This document shows positions 34,855 to 43,870 of a DNA stretch of 64,000 nucleotides, piece by piece (the first letter of the stretch is position 1; the number at the start of each line of letters is the position of its first letter). The position numbers and the translations under genes are program-made. Source of the stretch: Thermanaerovibrio acidaminovorans DSM 6589 (GTDB lineage Bacteria; Synergistota; Synergistia; Synergistales; Synergistaceae); NCBI RefSeq assembly GCF_000024905.1, contig NC_013522.1, positions 1,302,001 to 1,366,000 on the forward strand, written 5' to 3'. The notes under the pieces are model-generated. The model made no database searches, was not told the DNA's origin, and was given only the letters and a program-made list of their open reading frames with translations.

Positions 34855-35588
34855 TCGAGCTCCCCCCTGTCCCTAAGGTATTCCTCCAGGGCCCTAACGT
34901 CCTCCTCGGTGTCGATCTCTATGGTGTCCCGCTCGGTTATGACGCACTTTATGGACCGGCCCATCTCCAACACCCGGAGCATCTCCAGGCTCTCCACCCT
35001 CTCCAGGGGCGTAACCTCCCAGGAGGCGAACTCCATGAGCAAAGAACGCCGGTAGGCGTAGGGGCCTATGTGCTTGTACCACCGGTCGTTCCGGTTCCTC
35101 GGATAGGGTATGGGGGACCGGCTGAAGTAGAGGGCCCTCATGTTGAGATCAAACACCATCTTCACCACGCTGGGGGAGGACACCTCCTCCTCCCGCTCGA
35201 TCCTCTTGGCCAACACCGCCAACTGACAGGACGGATCCCCCTCCAGGGCCTCCACCAGGGAGCCTATCATGTCGGGCCCCACCAGCGGATCGTCCCCCTG
35301 GACGTTCAACACCAGGTGATACTCCGGAAGCTGCCTGGCCACGTAGGCCACCCGGTCGGTTCCGGAGGGCAACTCCGGAGGGGTCATCCAGGCCTCCCCG
35401 CCGGCGGACCGGACCACCCGGGCTATCTCCTCGTGATCGGTGGCCACTATCACCCGATCCACCGGGGATCCAACGACCCCCGCCAACACCCGCTCAACCA
35501 GCGTCCTGCCCCCTATCCTCATCAGCGCCTTGGCCCGAAGCCTGGTGCTGCCATACCTGGCGGGTATCACCGCCAAAACTCCTGCCAT
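34851..35588 (-). CDS. kdsB: CMP-Kdo synthetase
   Basis: Couples CTP with Kdo (or Kdo8N) to the CMP-sugar used by WaaA. 245 residues, with [16 protein letters not shown] at the nucleotide site, NVQGDDPLV, and [13 protein letters not shown] plus HIGPYAYRR. The normal length and motifs favour an active enzyme. Its first 95 nt overlap the end of the lpxK fusion in a different frame; the ATG start is set by the conserved N-terminus. Confidence 0.95.
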   Translation of the reverse strand: MAGVLAVIPARYGSTRLRAKALMRIGGRTLVERVLAGVVGSPVDRVIVATDHEEIARVVRSAGGEAWMTPPELPSGTDRVAYVARQLPEYHLVLNVQGDDPLVGPDMIGSLVEALEGDPSCQLAVLAKRIEREEEVSSPSVVKMVFDLNMRALYFSRSPIPYPRNRNDRWYKHIGPYAYRRSLLMEFASWEVTPLERVESLEMLRVLEMGRSIKCVITERDTIEIDTEEDVRALEEYLRDRGELD

Positions 35589-37809
35589 CGAAAACTCCTC
35601 CCCTCACTTCGCCAGGATCCCAAAACCCCCGGGACACCATGTCCAATCTCTCCCAGAGAAGGCACAGCAAATCCCAACCCAACTCCCGGGCGGCAAAATC
35701 CACCACCCGGTCCAGAGCCCCCCGAGGCCCCATGCGTCTCGATCCCTCCTGCCCCATCCGGTGCCTAAGGTCCGGATCGGACAATATCCGCTCCAGGCAA
35801 TCCGCCAGGGCCACCGGGTCCCGGGGACAGAGCTCCTCACTGTCCCCCAGAAGCCTCTTCTGGACCCGCTTCCCCAGGCTGTCCAACGACACAACCGGCA
35901 CCCCAAGCCCGGCGCAGATCTGGTTCGCGGTACCCCCGAGGCCCAAAACCACCTGGGCCCCCAGGGCGGCAACCCCAACGCCGCACCTGCACACCCGGAA
36001 CAGGCTATCCCCCACCAGGGGCGACCACCCATCCCCAACCGGGAGACCAAGCTCCCCCAGGGGACCGGACACGTCCAGGCTCAAGGCGGGGACCCACAGG
36101 AACGAACAGCCAAGCCTGCCCCCAAGCTCCAGACACGCCCGGGCTATCACCGGAAGGTCCTTCAGGTACCCGGAACGGCTCCCGGGAAGGACCAACACCC
36201 GGTGGCCAGAGGAGCCCTCCCAAGGGTCCACCCCCCCCACATCCGCCAGGTCCATTATGGGGTTCCCGTCGAACCGGGCATCCACACCCCTCGATGCCAA
36301 CTCCTCCCGGGTCTCCCGGTCCCTTGTCCACACCGCCAGGGCCCGGTGCCTCAGGAGGAACCCCTCGATACGCCAGTGACCGGACAGGTACACCGTCTTG
36401 GCGGTGGCCAAAAGCAAAGGCCTCATCCCCCGGCCCCACAGGGCGTGAAGGAAGAGGTACACATCCCCCACGCACAAGGGGGTCCTCCGGGGAGCCCCCC
36501 TCCAGGCCGCCAGCTGGCGGATCAGCTGAGCCGCCAGCCCGCTCCGCAGATCCTCCAGAAGGTACCGCCAGCCGTACTTGACCAGCCCACCGCTGGGCAT
36601 GCTCAAGACCGGGGAGGACACCGGAAAGCCCCCCTCCCGGTACTCCACCCCCTCCCCCACCAGGGGGAAGGCCTCCACCCGTGCGGCGGGGAACCTGGCC
36701 TTGAGGCGACCACAGAGCACCGCTCCAATGGCGTCCTCCCCGTGACCGTTGGAGGCCACCACGAACCGGGGTGCCAACACCTCCGCCAGCTCCCGAAGGA
36801 ATCGGGGCTCGTCCTCGATCCCCACCCGGACCCGAAGCACCGAAAGGGGAAGCCTGAAATGGTACCCCCCGGGCAGGTTCATCAGGTCCTTCTCGGTGCA
36901 CACCAGCCACCGGGCCCCTAGCCTCTCCGCCTCATCCTCCAGGGCCATCAGGTCACCGGGACCGAACCGGTGATGGTCCCTGAAGGGCCGGAAGGAGGCC
37001 ACCTGAACCCCCCGCCCCTCGAGGAGCCCAAGGAAGCTCATTGGGTTGCCTATGGCGCAGAAGGCCAGCACCGGCCCCCGGGGGTCGCCTCCGGACCAGC
37101 CGTCCACCAGCAGGGAGGACCTGAAGATCCGGTCCGGCCTCACGTGCCGGCGGATCTCCGCCTCAAGCCCCTCCAGCTCCTGAGCACCCACCTGGTCCGC
37201 CTTGGTTATTATCACCAGATCCGCCCTCCTCAAGGACTTCACCGGCTCCCGAAGCATCCCCGCGGGGAACATGAGCCCGTTGCCGAAGGGACAGGTGGCA
37301 TCCACCAACACCAGATCCGCGTCCCGGGCCAGCTGACGGTGCTGGAAGCAGTCGTCCGCCACCGCCACCTGAACCCCCAGGGACCTCAAAAGCCTCACCC
37401 CCGCCACCCTGTCCCGGGAGACCACCACCGGCGTGCCCCGGAGCTTCCGGGCCAACATGAGGGGCTCGTCCCCGTAGATCCTCCGCTCCCCATCGGGGGG
37501 CACCACCAGGGGCTCACACCCTCCAGCTCCGCTGTAGCCCCGGCTCACCACCCCGGGCCTCAAGCCCAGGGAGAACACCAACCTGCAGAGGGCCTCCACC
37601 ATGGGGGTCTTGTTGGTTCCTCCAAGGGTCAGGTTCCCCACGCTCACCACCGGCAGGGGCCCCTCGGTGGCGCAGAGTAGGCCGTGATCGTACATGAAGT
37701 TCCGCCCCAGCACCCACCACTTGGACACCAGGTGCAACGGCGACAGCAGCCACCAGGGGGAGGGGCCCCCGCGGGATATGTGCCTCAGGTAGCTGTCAAG
37801 AAGCCCCAT
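35494..37809 (-). CDS. LpxK fused to an LpxB-related glycosyltransferase-like domain
   Basis: 771 residues in two parts. Residues about 1-335 are tetraacyldisaccharide 4'-kinase (LpxK: VVSVGNLTLGGTNKTPMVE, VVSRGY, DDCFQHRQLARDADLVLVDA, CTEKDLMNLP), which adds the 4'-phosphate to lipid A. Residues about 340-735 resemble the lipid-A-disaccharide-synthase-related family of GT-B-like proteins (VASNGHGEDAIGAVL, LLPGSRSGYLKDLPVI, GLGGTANQICAGLGVPVV). The P-loop reads GGTNKTP where the family has GGTGKTP. The last ~32 residues overlap kdsB and look non-homologous. I found no stop or shift at the join, so I read one fused protein. Confidence 0.85.
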   Translation of the reverse strand: MGLLDSYLRHISRGGPSPWWLLSPLHLVSKWWVLGRNFMYDHGLLCATEGPLPVVSVGNLTLGGTNKTPMVEALCRLVFSLGLRPGVVSRGYSGAGGCEPLVVPPDGERRIYGDEPLMLARKLRGTPVVVSRDRVAGVRLLRSLGVQVAVADDCFQHRQLARDADLVLVDATCPFGNGLMFPAGMLREPVKSLRRADLVIITKADQVGAQELEGLEAEIRRHVRPDRIFRSSLLVDGWSGGDPRGPVLAFCAIGNPMSFLGLLEGRGVQVASFRPFRDHHRFGPGDLMALEDEAERLGARWLVCTEKDLMNLPGGYHFRLPLSVLRVRVGIEDEPRFLRELAEVLAPRFVVASNGHGEDAIGAVLCGRLKARFPAARVEAFPLVGEGVEYREGGFPVSSPVLSMPSGGLVKYGWRYLLEDLRSGLAAQLIRQLAAWRGAPRRTPLCVGDVYLFLHALWGRGMRPLLLATAKTVYLSGHWRIEGFLLRHRALAVWTRDRETREELASRGVDARFDGNPIMDLADVGGVDPWEGSSGHRVLVLPGSRSGYLKDLPVIARACLELGGRLGCSFLWVPALSLDVSGPLGELGLPVGDGWSPLVGDSLFRVCRCGVGVAALGAQVVLGLGGTANQICAGLGVPVVSLDSLGKRVQKRLLGDSEELCPRDPVALADCLERILSDPDLRHRMGQEGSRRMGPRGALDRVVDFAARELGWDLLCLLWERLDMVSRGFWDPGEVRGGVFDGRSFGGDTRQVWQHQASGQGADEDRGQDAG

Positions 37810-39553
37810 GACCGAACTGGGCCCTCACCAGCGACGCGTACCGCCCGTCCAGGGCCATGAGCTCCCGGTGGGTCCCCTGCTCCACGATGACCCCCTGGTG
37901 AAGCACCAGGATCCGGTCCGCCCGGCGCACCGTGGAGAGCCTATGGGCCAGGATGAAGGACGTCCTCCCCTCCATGACCCGCTCCAACGACTCCTGGATG
38001 GTTCGCTCCACCTCCGCGTCCAGCGAGGAGGTGGCCTCGTCCAGGATCAGTATGGCCGGATCCCTTATGATGGCCCGGGCTATGGCCACCCGCTGCCTCT
38101 GGCCACCGCTCAAGGTCACCCCCCGCTCCCCTATCTCGGTCTGGTAACCATCCGGGAGGGACTCTATGAAGTCCCCGATCCCCGCCAGGTGGGCCGCCTG
38201 ACGGATCTGATCCATGGTGGCCCCCTCAAACCCATAGGCTATGTTGAAGGCGAAGCTGCCCTTCATCAGCACCGGATCCTGGAGCACCACCCCGACCCGA
38301 CGCCTCAGATACCGGGGATCCAGCTCCCTCACGTCCACCCGGTCTATCAAAACCCTGCCCCGGACCGGGTCGAAAAACCGGGGGATCAGGTCCGCCAACG
38401 TGGACTTCCCCGCCCCGGTGGACCCGACCAACGCAACCCTCTCCCCGGGGGACACGGTGAGATCCACCCCCCGAAGCACCCAGGGAAGGTCCTCCCCGTA
38501 CCGGAACCAGACCCCCTCAAAGTCCACCCGGCCGCGGATGACCGGCGGCCGCAACATCCCCGACGAGGGGGCCTCCTCCGGCTGGTCCAGCACCTCGAAG
38601 ACCCGCTCCGCCGCCGCAAGGGCCTGCTGTACCCGGCCGAAGACCCGGCTCAAGACCCTTATGGGCTGCACCATCAGCCCCAGATAGGTGAGGAACGCCA
38701 TGAGCTGACCGGCGGTTATGTCCCCCCTCACCACGTGACTGCCCCCAAGCCATATGATGAACCCCATGGCGGCCATGAGGATCAGCTCCACTACCCCCTC
38801 CAGCAAACCCCGGAGCTGGGTGCCCCTCATCAGGGCCCCGAAGTGGGACCGGTTCTCCTCCGCGAACCTACGGTACTCCATCTCCTCGGTGGCGAAGGCC
38901 CTCACCACCTTCATGGCCCCCAAGGCCTCCTGGGCGGAGGCGGACACCCGGGCCAGGCGCTCTTGGATGGCGTGGCCCACCTGCCTCATCCTGGCGGTAG
39001 TGAACCCGATCACCAATGCCGCCATGGGAAGGATCACGAAGGTGGCCAACGTCAGCCTCCAGTTCAAAGTCAAAAGGAACCCCACTATGGCCACGAAGGT
39101 GACCCCCTGGACCACCAGGTCCACCAGCACGGAGGAGACCAGGTCCTGAAGGAACGCCACGTCACCGGTTATCCGGGACAGCAACTCCCCGGTCCTCTTG
39201 GAGTACAGGTACCCCAACGGCAACCGCTGCACCTTCCGGTACAGGGCCAGCCTAAGATCGAAGAGCACCCGTTGCCCCACCCAGGTCATGAGATAGGTCT
39301 GCCAGTAGTAGAAGAACCCCTTCAGGGCGTAGATCCCCACTATGCCACCGATGATGAGCCCAAGCAGACCCCGGTTCCTGTCTATCAGGACCTTGTCCAC
39401 CAGGTTCTTTATGAGCCACGGGGGTATCACCCCCAGCACCGAGGCCAGCACCATGCAGGCCACGCCAAGCATTAGCCTGCCCCGGTGAGGCCTCAGGAAC
39501 CCAAGGAGCCGCCCATACACCCCGCCCCCCAAATCACCCATCCAACGCTTCAT
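37796..39553 (-). CDS. msbA: Lipid A flippase MsbA-type ABC transporter
   Basis: 585-residue half-transporter. Six-helix membrane domain (about 1-310), then the ATPase domain with Walker A VGSTGAGKST, Q-loop, signature LSGGQRQRVAIARA and Walker B ILILDEATSSLDAE. It should flip core-lipid A across the inner membrane. The ATG at 39553 overlaps the lpxB stop (ATGA). A much longer frame to 40300 exists but its N-terminal part is antisense noise over lpxB. Confidence 0.93.
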   Translation of the reverse strand: MKRWMGDLGGGVYGRLLGFLRPHRGRLMLGVACMVLASVLGVIPPWLIKNLVDKVLIDRNRGLLGLIIGGIVGIYALKGFFYYWQTYLMTWVGQRVLFDLRLALYRKVQRLPLGYLYSKRTGELLSRITGDVAFLQDLVSSVLVDLVVQGVTFVAIVGFLLTLNWRLTLATFVILPMAALVIGFTTARMRQVGHAIQERLARVSASAQEALGAMKVVRAFATEEMEYRRFAEENRSHFGALMRGTQLRGLLEGVVELILMAAMGFIIWLGGSHVVRGDITAGQLMAFLTYLGLMVQPIRVLSRVFGRVQQALAAAERVFEVLDQPEEAPSSGMLRPPVIRGRVDFEGVWFRYGEDLPWVLRGVDLTVSPGERVALVGSTGAGKSTLADLIPRFFDPVRGRVLIDRVDVRELDPRYLRRRVGVVLQDPVLMKGSFAFNIAYGFEGATMDQIRQAAHLAGIGDFIESLPDGYQTEIGERGVTLSGGQRQRVAIARAIIRDPAILILDEATSSLDAEVERTIQESLERVMEGRTSFILAHRLSTVRRADRILVLHQGVIVEQGTHRELMALDGRYASLVRAQFGHGAS

Positions 39554-40677
39554 CGGGACGCCATCTCCGAAACTACCTCCTCCCAGAGGTCCAAGGCCCC
39601 GGCCCTCCCAAGCAGGGTCCGCCCCTCCCGAAAGGCGGAAAGCCACCCGCGGAGCCCCTCCGGGTCCTCCACCTGCCGCAACACCCCCAGGATCCTGCGG
39701 CCCAACAGGTCCCCTCTCACCGCCCCCTGCAGTAGCTCCGGGTAGAGCTCCCTGCCCAGGAGGATGTTGGGCAGGGCACAATGGGGGGACCTCACCAGGA
39801 GCCGGGCCAGGGCCATGGACAACCACGACGTCCTGTAGGCCACCACACCTGGACGGCCCACCAACATGGCCTCCAGCGACACGGTGCCGCTGGCCATCAC
39901 CGCCCCAACCGAGCGGGCCAGGAGGGAAACCCCGTCCTCCCGGCTCACCTCCACCCCCAATGGGCCCAACAGGTCCCCCATCCACCGGGCCACGTCCTCC
40001 CCTAGGGAGGACGCCACGGAGAAGACCGGCCGATACCCCTCCCCCTTGAGGAGCTCCGCCGCCCGGGCGAAGGGCGGAAGGTGACGCCTCACCTCCCCCC
40101 CACGGCTTCCGGGCATGAAGGCCACCGTACGGCAGGAGGGATCCAGCTCCGCCTGGGATATCCGGTCCAGGAGCGGATGACCCACGAAGGCGGACCGGCA
40201 GCGGTGATCCTGCAGGAACCGGTGCTCGAAGGGGAACAGGGGAAGGCACAGGTCGAAGAGCTCCCTGAGGTGCCTGACCCTGCCGGAGCGCCAGGCCCAC
40301 ACCGCCGGGGGCACCAGGCTAACCATGGGCCCCCGGTAACCCTCCCGCCGGATCCGCCGGGCCAGGGGCAGGTGGAAGTCCGGGCTGTCGGTCAGCACCA
40401 CGCAGGAGGGGTTGGCCCGGGCCACCTCAAGGGCGATCCGGTCCCGGAGGCGGATGAGCCTCCCCAGGGCCCCAAGGGCCTCGGTGAACCCCATCACCTG
40501 GAGCTCCCCCATGTCCCACCGGGTCTCCACCCCCGCCTCCCTGCACCTGGGACCCCCCATGCCCCACAGGCGGAAGCCCCGCCGGGAGAGGCGGAACGCC
40601 AGATCCCCCAGGTAGCGGTCCCCCGAGGCCTCCCCACAACTCACGAAGACGGACAACCGGACACCCCCAGGACGCAT
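39550..40677 (-). CDS. lpxB: Lipid-A-disaccharide synthase
   Basis: Joins UDP-diacylglucosamine and lipid X to make the lipid A disaccharide. About 375 residues: VSCGEASGDRYLG at the N-terminus, LTDSPDFHLPLARR, VPPAVWAWRSGRV, PLFPFEHRF, and VMASGTVSLEAMLVGRP with the donor site. The ATG at 40677 follows GGAGGG and overlaps lpxI by 37 nt. A TTG at 40656 would also suit the family N-terminus. Confidence 0.95.
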   Translation of the reverse strand: MRPGGVRLSVFVSCGEASGDRYLGDLAFRLSRRGFRLWGMGGPRCREAGVETRWDMGELQVMGFTEALGALGRLIRLRDRIALEVARANPSCVVLTDSPDFHLPLARRIRREGYRGPMVSLVPPAVWAWRSGRVRHLRELFDLCLPLFPFEHRFLQDHRCRSAFVGHPLLDRISQAELDPSCRTVAFMPGSRGGEVRRHLPPFARAAELLKGEGYRPVFSVASSLGEDVARWMGDLLGPLGVEVSREDGVSLLARSVGAVMASGTVSLEAMLVGRPGVVAYRTSWLSMALARLLVRSPHCALPNILLGRELYPELLQGAVRGDLLGRRILGVLRQVEDPEGLRGWLSAFREGRTLLGRAGALDLWEEVVSEMASR

Positions 40678-41450
40678 ATGCCCTCCGACTGGGCCATGGG
40701 GACGAAGACCTGGGGCTCCAGGATGATGGTCCGCCCCGCCTCCACCGCCAGACACTTGAGCGACGCGCTGGCCATCCGCTTCAGCGTGTGGGGTCCCACG
40801 GTGGGGATGTCGTACCTCTCGTCCTGGTCCGCCCTCATCATCTTCACCACCGTGCCCCCCCGGCAGAGGGAGCCCGCCCTAAGGAGGGTGGCGTCAGTGC
40901 CCTCCATGGCCTCCACCGCCACCACGCTCCGCCTATGCACCACCACCGTCTGGCCAAAGGAGAGCCCCACTATCCTGCGGGCCACGGAGACCCCGTACTC
41001 CACGTCCGACAGCTGCCACGGGAACGGCTCAGGCCCCGCCACGTGCCCCAGGGGGGCCATCAGGTCCAGGATGAGGTCCCGGTAGGACCTCACCTCCATC
41101 CCCGCCTCCTCGAAGGCCCTCACCACCGCCCCTAGTAGGCTGTGATCGTCCCGGTCCCTCAGCCCCTCCACCAGGTCCTTCACCCGCTGATCCAGCATGG
41201 CGGGCTGGTATAGCAGCGTCTTGGGCACCACACCCGCCATGTAGACCCGCTGAACCCCCCTGGAGGCCATGTCCATCAACGTGCCCCCCAGGTCCAACCG
41301 GTGCAGGGACACCACCTCCAAGGCGTACTTGGATATGCCCCCCGCCTTCTCCCGGAACGAATAGATCACCGGCGGCTCACCCAGGTCGGTGAGACGCCGC
41401 GCTATCTCCACCGGCAGGTCCCCCTCGCCGGCTATAAGCGCCACAACCAA
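40641..41450 (-). CDS. lpxI: UDP-2,3-diacylglucosamine pyrophosphatase LpxI
   Basis: Cleaves UDP-diacylglucosamine to lipid X, in place of LpxH. 269 residues of the DUF1009/LpxI family: LIAGEGDLPVEIARR, GKVPKTLL-like GVVPKTLLYQ, GRDRDDHSLLGAVVR-like DRDDHSLLGAV, EAMEGTDATLLRAG, and VVKMMRADQDERYDIPTVGP with the catalytic/metal Asp residues. The start codon is TTG or the GTG six nt downstream; GGAAGGGGG precedes both. Confidence 0.93.
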   Translation of the reverse strand: MVVALIAGEGDLPVEIARRLTDLGEPPVIYSFREKAGGISKYALEVVSLHRLDLGGTLMDMASRGVQRVYMAGVVPKTLLYQPAMLDQRVKDLVEGLRDRDDHSLLGAVVRAFEEAGMEVRSYRDLILDLMAPLGHVAGPEPFPWQLSDVEYGVSVARRIVGLSFGQTVVVHRRSVVAVEAMEGTDATLLRAGSLCRGGTVVKMMRADQDERYDIPTVGPHTLKRMASASLKCLAVEAGRTIILEPQVFVPMAQSEGICVLGVSGCPSS

Positions 41451-41482
41451 AGGCCCAAGCCCCCTTCCGAAAAATAACCCGG

Positions 41483-42553
41483 TCAGTCCCCCCGACGGAC
41501 CATGAACAGCCCCGCGACCCCAAAGACCAGGTTCGGCACCCAGGCGGCCACCACCGGCGGCAGGTACGACGCCTCCCCCAATGACTGGCAGAACGAGAGC
41601 ACCACATAATAGAGGAAGACGATCACCACGCTCAACCCCAACCCAACCCCGGCGCCGCCGGATCTCTGGGGACGCACCCCCGCCGAGGCCCCCACCAGGG
41701 CCAACACCAGGCTAGCCCACGGAACCGCCAGCCGGAGATGAAACATCACCCGGAGCTTAGTGGCGTCGCTGCCCTGCCGCTCCATCAGCCCTATCTGCTC
41801 CGCCATCTGGAAGACGCTCATCTGGGACGGGTCCGTCGACTGGGCCTCCACCCTGGCGGGAGACAGGTCCAGCCTCAAGGACTCCCGGGCGAAGGAGTAG
41901 AGGAACTTGACACCCCCGTCGGGGGCCACTTCGAAGGTCTTACCCTCCTCCATGGTCCACTTGCCATCCCGCCACACCGCCCGCCGGGCGGATGTGAGCC
42001 TGGACAGACGACCTCCCTCGAACTCCTGCACCAGGACCCCCTCCATCTCCCCAGTCCGGGGGCGGATCCGGTCCATGTATATCACCCGCCGGAGCCCCGA
42101 GGAGCCCTCCTCCCTAAGGAACATGCGCTCCTTGAACTCCGGGGGCCTCTCCCTCATAATCTCATAGGCCAACACGTTCCTTGCGGCCCGCTCCGACAGG
42201 GGCACCACCGTCTCATTGAGGACGAAGGTCACCACCGACGCCAGGGCGGAGGCCACGACCAGGGGGCGAACCATCCGGCGAAAGGGGACCCCGCAGGCCT
42301 TGAGGGCCACTATCTCCGAGTGGGACGACAGCTTCCCGAAACCCATCAGCGCCCCAAGCAGGCTCCCCATGGGTATGGTGGTCACCACCACCCCGGGCAG
42401 ATAGTACAGGAAGAGCCGCACCACCACCCCAAGGGAGACCCCCCGCTGGATCACCAGGTCCGCTATCCTGAAGAGCAGGCTCCCCGCCACCATGAGCACC
42501 GTGAAGGCCGCCACCCCGAAGGCGAAGGGGCCTAGCAGCTCCATCAGTATCAA
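41483..42553 (-). CDS. LptF/LptG-family LPS export permease
   Basis: YjgP/YjgQ permease, 356 residues: about three helices, a periplasmic beta-jellyroll-like region (about 130-260), and three more helices. It would work with LptB and the Lpt bridge to carry LPS out. Only one permease is encoded here, where many genomes have an lptF-lptG pair. The start is uncertain. TTG at 42553 has no ribosome site, whereas family similarity extends upstream to an AGG-CCT-AGG run preceded by GGGAGGGGGAGGG. In that stretch only an ATA (42583) or CTG (42562) could act as start. Confidence 0.88.
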   Translation of the reverse strand: MILMELLGPFAFGVAAFTVLMVAGSLLFRIADLVIQRGVSLGVVVRLFLYYLPGVVVTTIPMGSLLGALMGFGKLSSHSEIVALKACGVPFRRMVRPLVVASALASVVTFVLNETVVPLSERAARNVLAYEIMRERPPEFKERMFLREEGSSGLRRVIYMDRIRPRTGEMEGVLVQEFEGGRLSRLTSARRAVWRDGKWTMEEGKTFEVAPDGGVKFLYSFARESLRLDLSPARVEAQSTDPSQMSVFQMAEQIGLMERQGSDATKLRVMFHLRLAVPWASLVLALVGASAGVRPQRSGGAGVGLGLSVVIVFLYYVVLSFCQSLGEASYLPPVVAAWVPNLVFGVAGLFMVRRGD

Positions 42554-42572
42554 CCGGTCCAGGTGACCGAAC

Positions 42573-43061
42573 CTAGGCCTTATGACCCTCCCCCTCCCTC
42601 CGGTTCCTCAACAGTATCCTCTCGCACGCATCCCTCACCGCCCCGGCCCCGGCACGGCTGGGGGTGACGTAATCCGCCAGGCGCAACGCCTCCGGCCGGC
42701 CATCGCAGGGCACAACCCCGTAGCCGCACCACTCGAGACACTCCAGGTCCGGCAGGTCATCCCCCATGTAGGCCACCTCATCCTGGGATATCCCCATCTC
42801 CTCCGCCCACCGTCGAAGCACCGGTAGCTTGTCATAGACCCCCTGGACGCACAGGTCTATCCCAAGGTCCCTGGCCCGGGCGGAGGTGGAGTCGCTGTGC
42901 CGGCCGCTCAGGAAGGCCACCCTGACCCCCGCGGCCTGAAGGAGCTTTATGCCCATCCCGTCCTGGATGTGGTACCTCTTGCTCTCCACCCCGGCGGAAT
43001 CGAAGGAGACCCCCCCATCGGTCAACGTGCCGTCCACGTCCATGACGAAGAGCCGGATCAA
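42573..43061 (-). CDS. kdsC: Kdo-8-phosphate phosphatase
   Basis: HAD enzyme, C0 class without cap, 162 residues; makes free Kdo. FVMDVDGTLTDGG (motif I with both Asp), FLSGRHSD (motif II), and YMGDDLPDLECLEWCG (motif IV). The TTG at 43061 follows GGAGGAGGA and overlaps the lpxA stop (TTGA). Free Kdo is the substrate that KdnB would oxidise, so this step feeds the Kdo8N branch as well. Confidence 0.94.
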   Translation of the reverse strand: MIRLFVMDVDGTLTDGGVSFDSAGVESKRYHIQDGMGIKLLQAAGVRVAFLSGRHSDSTSARARDLGIDLCVQGVYDKLPVLRRWAEEMGISQDEVAYMGDDLPDLECLEWCGYGVVPCDGRPEALRLADYVTPSRAGAGAVRDACERILLRNRREGEGHKA

Positions 43062-43870
43062 TCCTCCTCCACCTCCGACCGATGGGCCCAGGGGGTCCAG
43101 CCCCTGCGGCACCGGGACATGAACTCCCAAAGCTCCCTCACCACCGGATCCTGGCCACACTCCTCCAGGAGGCTCTTCAGCCCCTGCCTGAGCGGCAGGG
43201 AACCGGTCCTGAGCAGATCGTACACCTCCCGGATCCGGCGCCTCTCCTCCGGGGTGAACCCCTGGCGCCTCAAGCCCACCTTGTTCAGCCCATGGATCCG
43301 GGCGGGACGCCCGTCCGCCAGGGTGAAGGGGGGCACGTCCTTAACCACCTTGCTCAATCCACCTATCATGCAGGACCGGCCGATGGTGACGAACTGGTGA
43401 ACCCCCGCCATGCCCCCTATGGTGACCCGGTCACCCACCCTGGCGTAGCCCGCCAGACCCACCTTGTTGGCCAACACGCAACGCTCCCCAACCTCCACGT
43501 TGTGCCCCAGGTGACAGCCCTCCATCAGATACGTCCCGTCCCCCACCCGGGTCTCGTTGCCCTCCCCGGAGGCCCGGTGAATGGTCACGTTCTCCCTAAT
43601 AACCACCCCGGAACCTATCCGCACCCAACTCTCCTCCCCCTTGAACCCGAAGTCCTGGGGGTCCCTGCCCAGAACCACATGGTCGTATATCCGGCAGGAG
43701 GGGCCTATCTCCACGCAATCGCATATCCTGACGAAGGCCCCCAGCTCGGTGCCACGGCCTATCCTGACCCGGCGATCTATCACACAGTAGGGGCCAATCA
43801 CCACCCCATCCTCTATCTGAGCCTCGGGATCTACCTGAGCGGTGGGATGAACCGCCACGGACACGATCAA
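43058..43870 (-). CDS. lpxA: UDP-GlcNAc acyltransferase LpxA
   Basis: First step of lipid A, 3-O-acylation of UDP-GlcNAc. 270 residues, left-handed beta-helix with hexapeptide repeats to about 190 and a helical C-terminal region. The catalytic His is in CHLGHNVEVG (about His123). The TTG start overlaps the fabZ stop in the same GATTGATC form seen at kdsA and kdsC. Confidence 0.95.
   Translation of the reverse strand: MIVSVAVHPTAQVDPEAQIEDGVVIGPYCVIDRRVRIGRGTELGAFVRICDCVEIGPSCRIYDHVVLGRDPQDFGFKGEESWVRIGSGVVIRENVTIHRASGEGNETRVGDGTYLMEGCHLGHNVEVGERCVLANKVGLAGYARVGDRVTIGGMAGVHQFVTIGRSCMIGGLSKVVKDVPPFTLADGRPARIHGLNKVGLRRQGFTPEERRRIREVYDLLRTGSLPLRQGLKSLLEECGQDPVVRELWEFMSRCRRGWTPWAHRSEVEED

Noticed and set aside
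39554-40300. N-terminal extension of the msbA frame
   Set aside because: It lies inside lpxB in another phase and reads as Gly/Pro/Arg-rich noise. The ATG at 39553 begins the family N-terminus.
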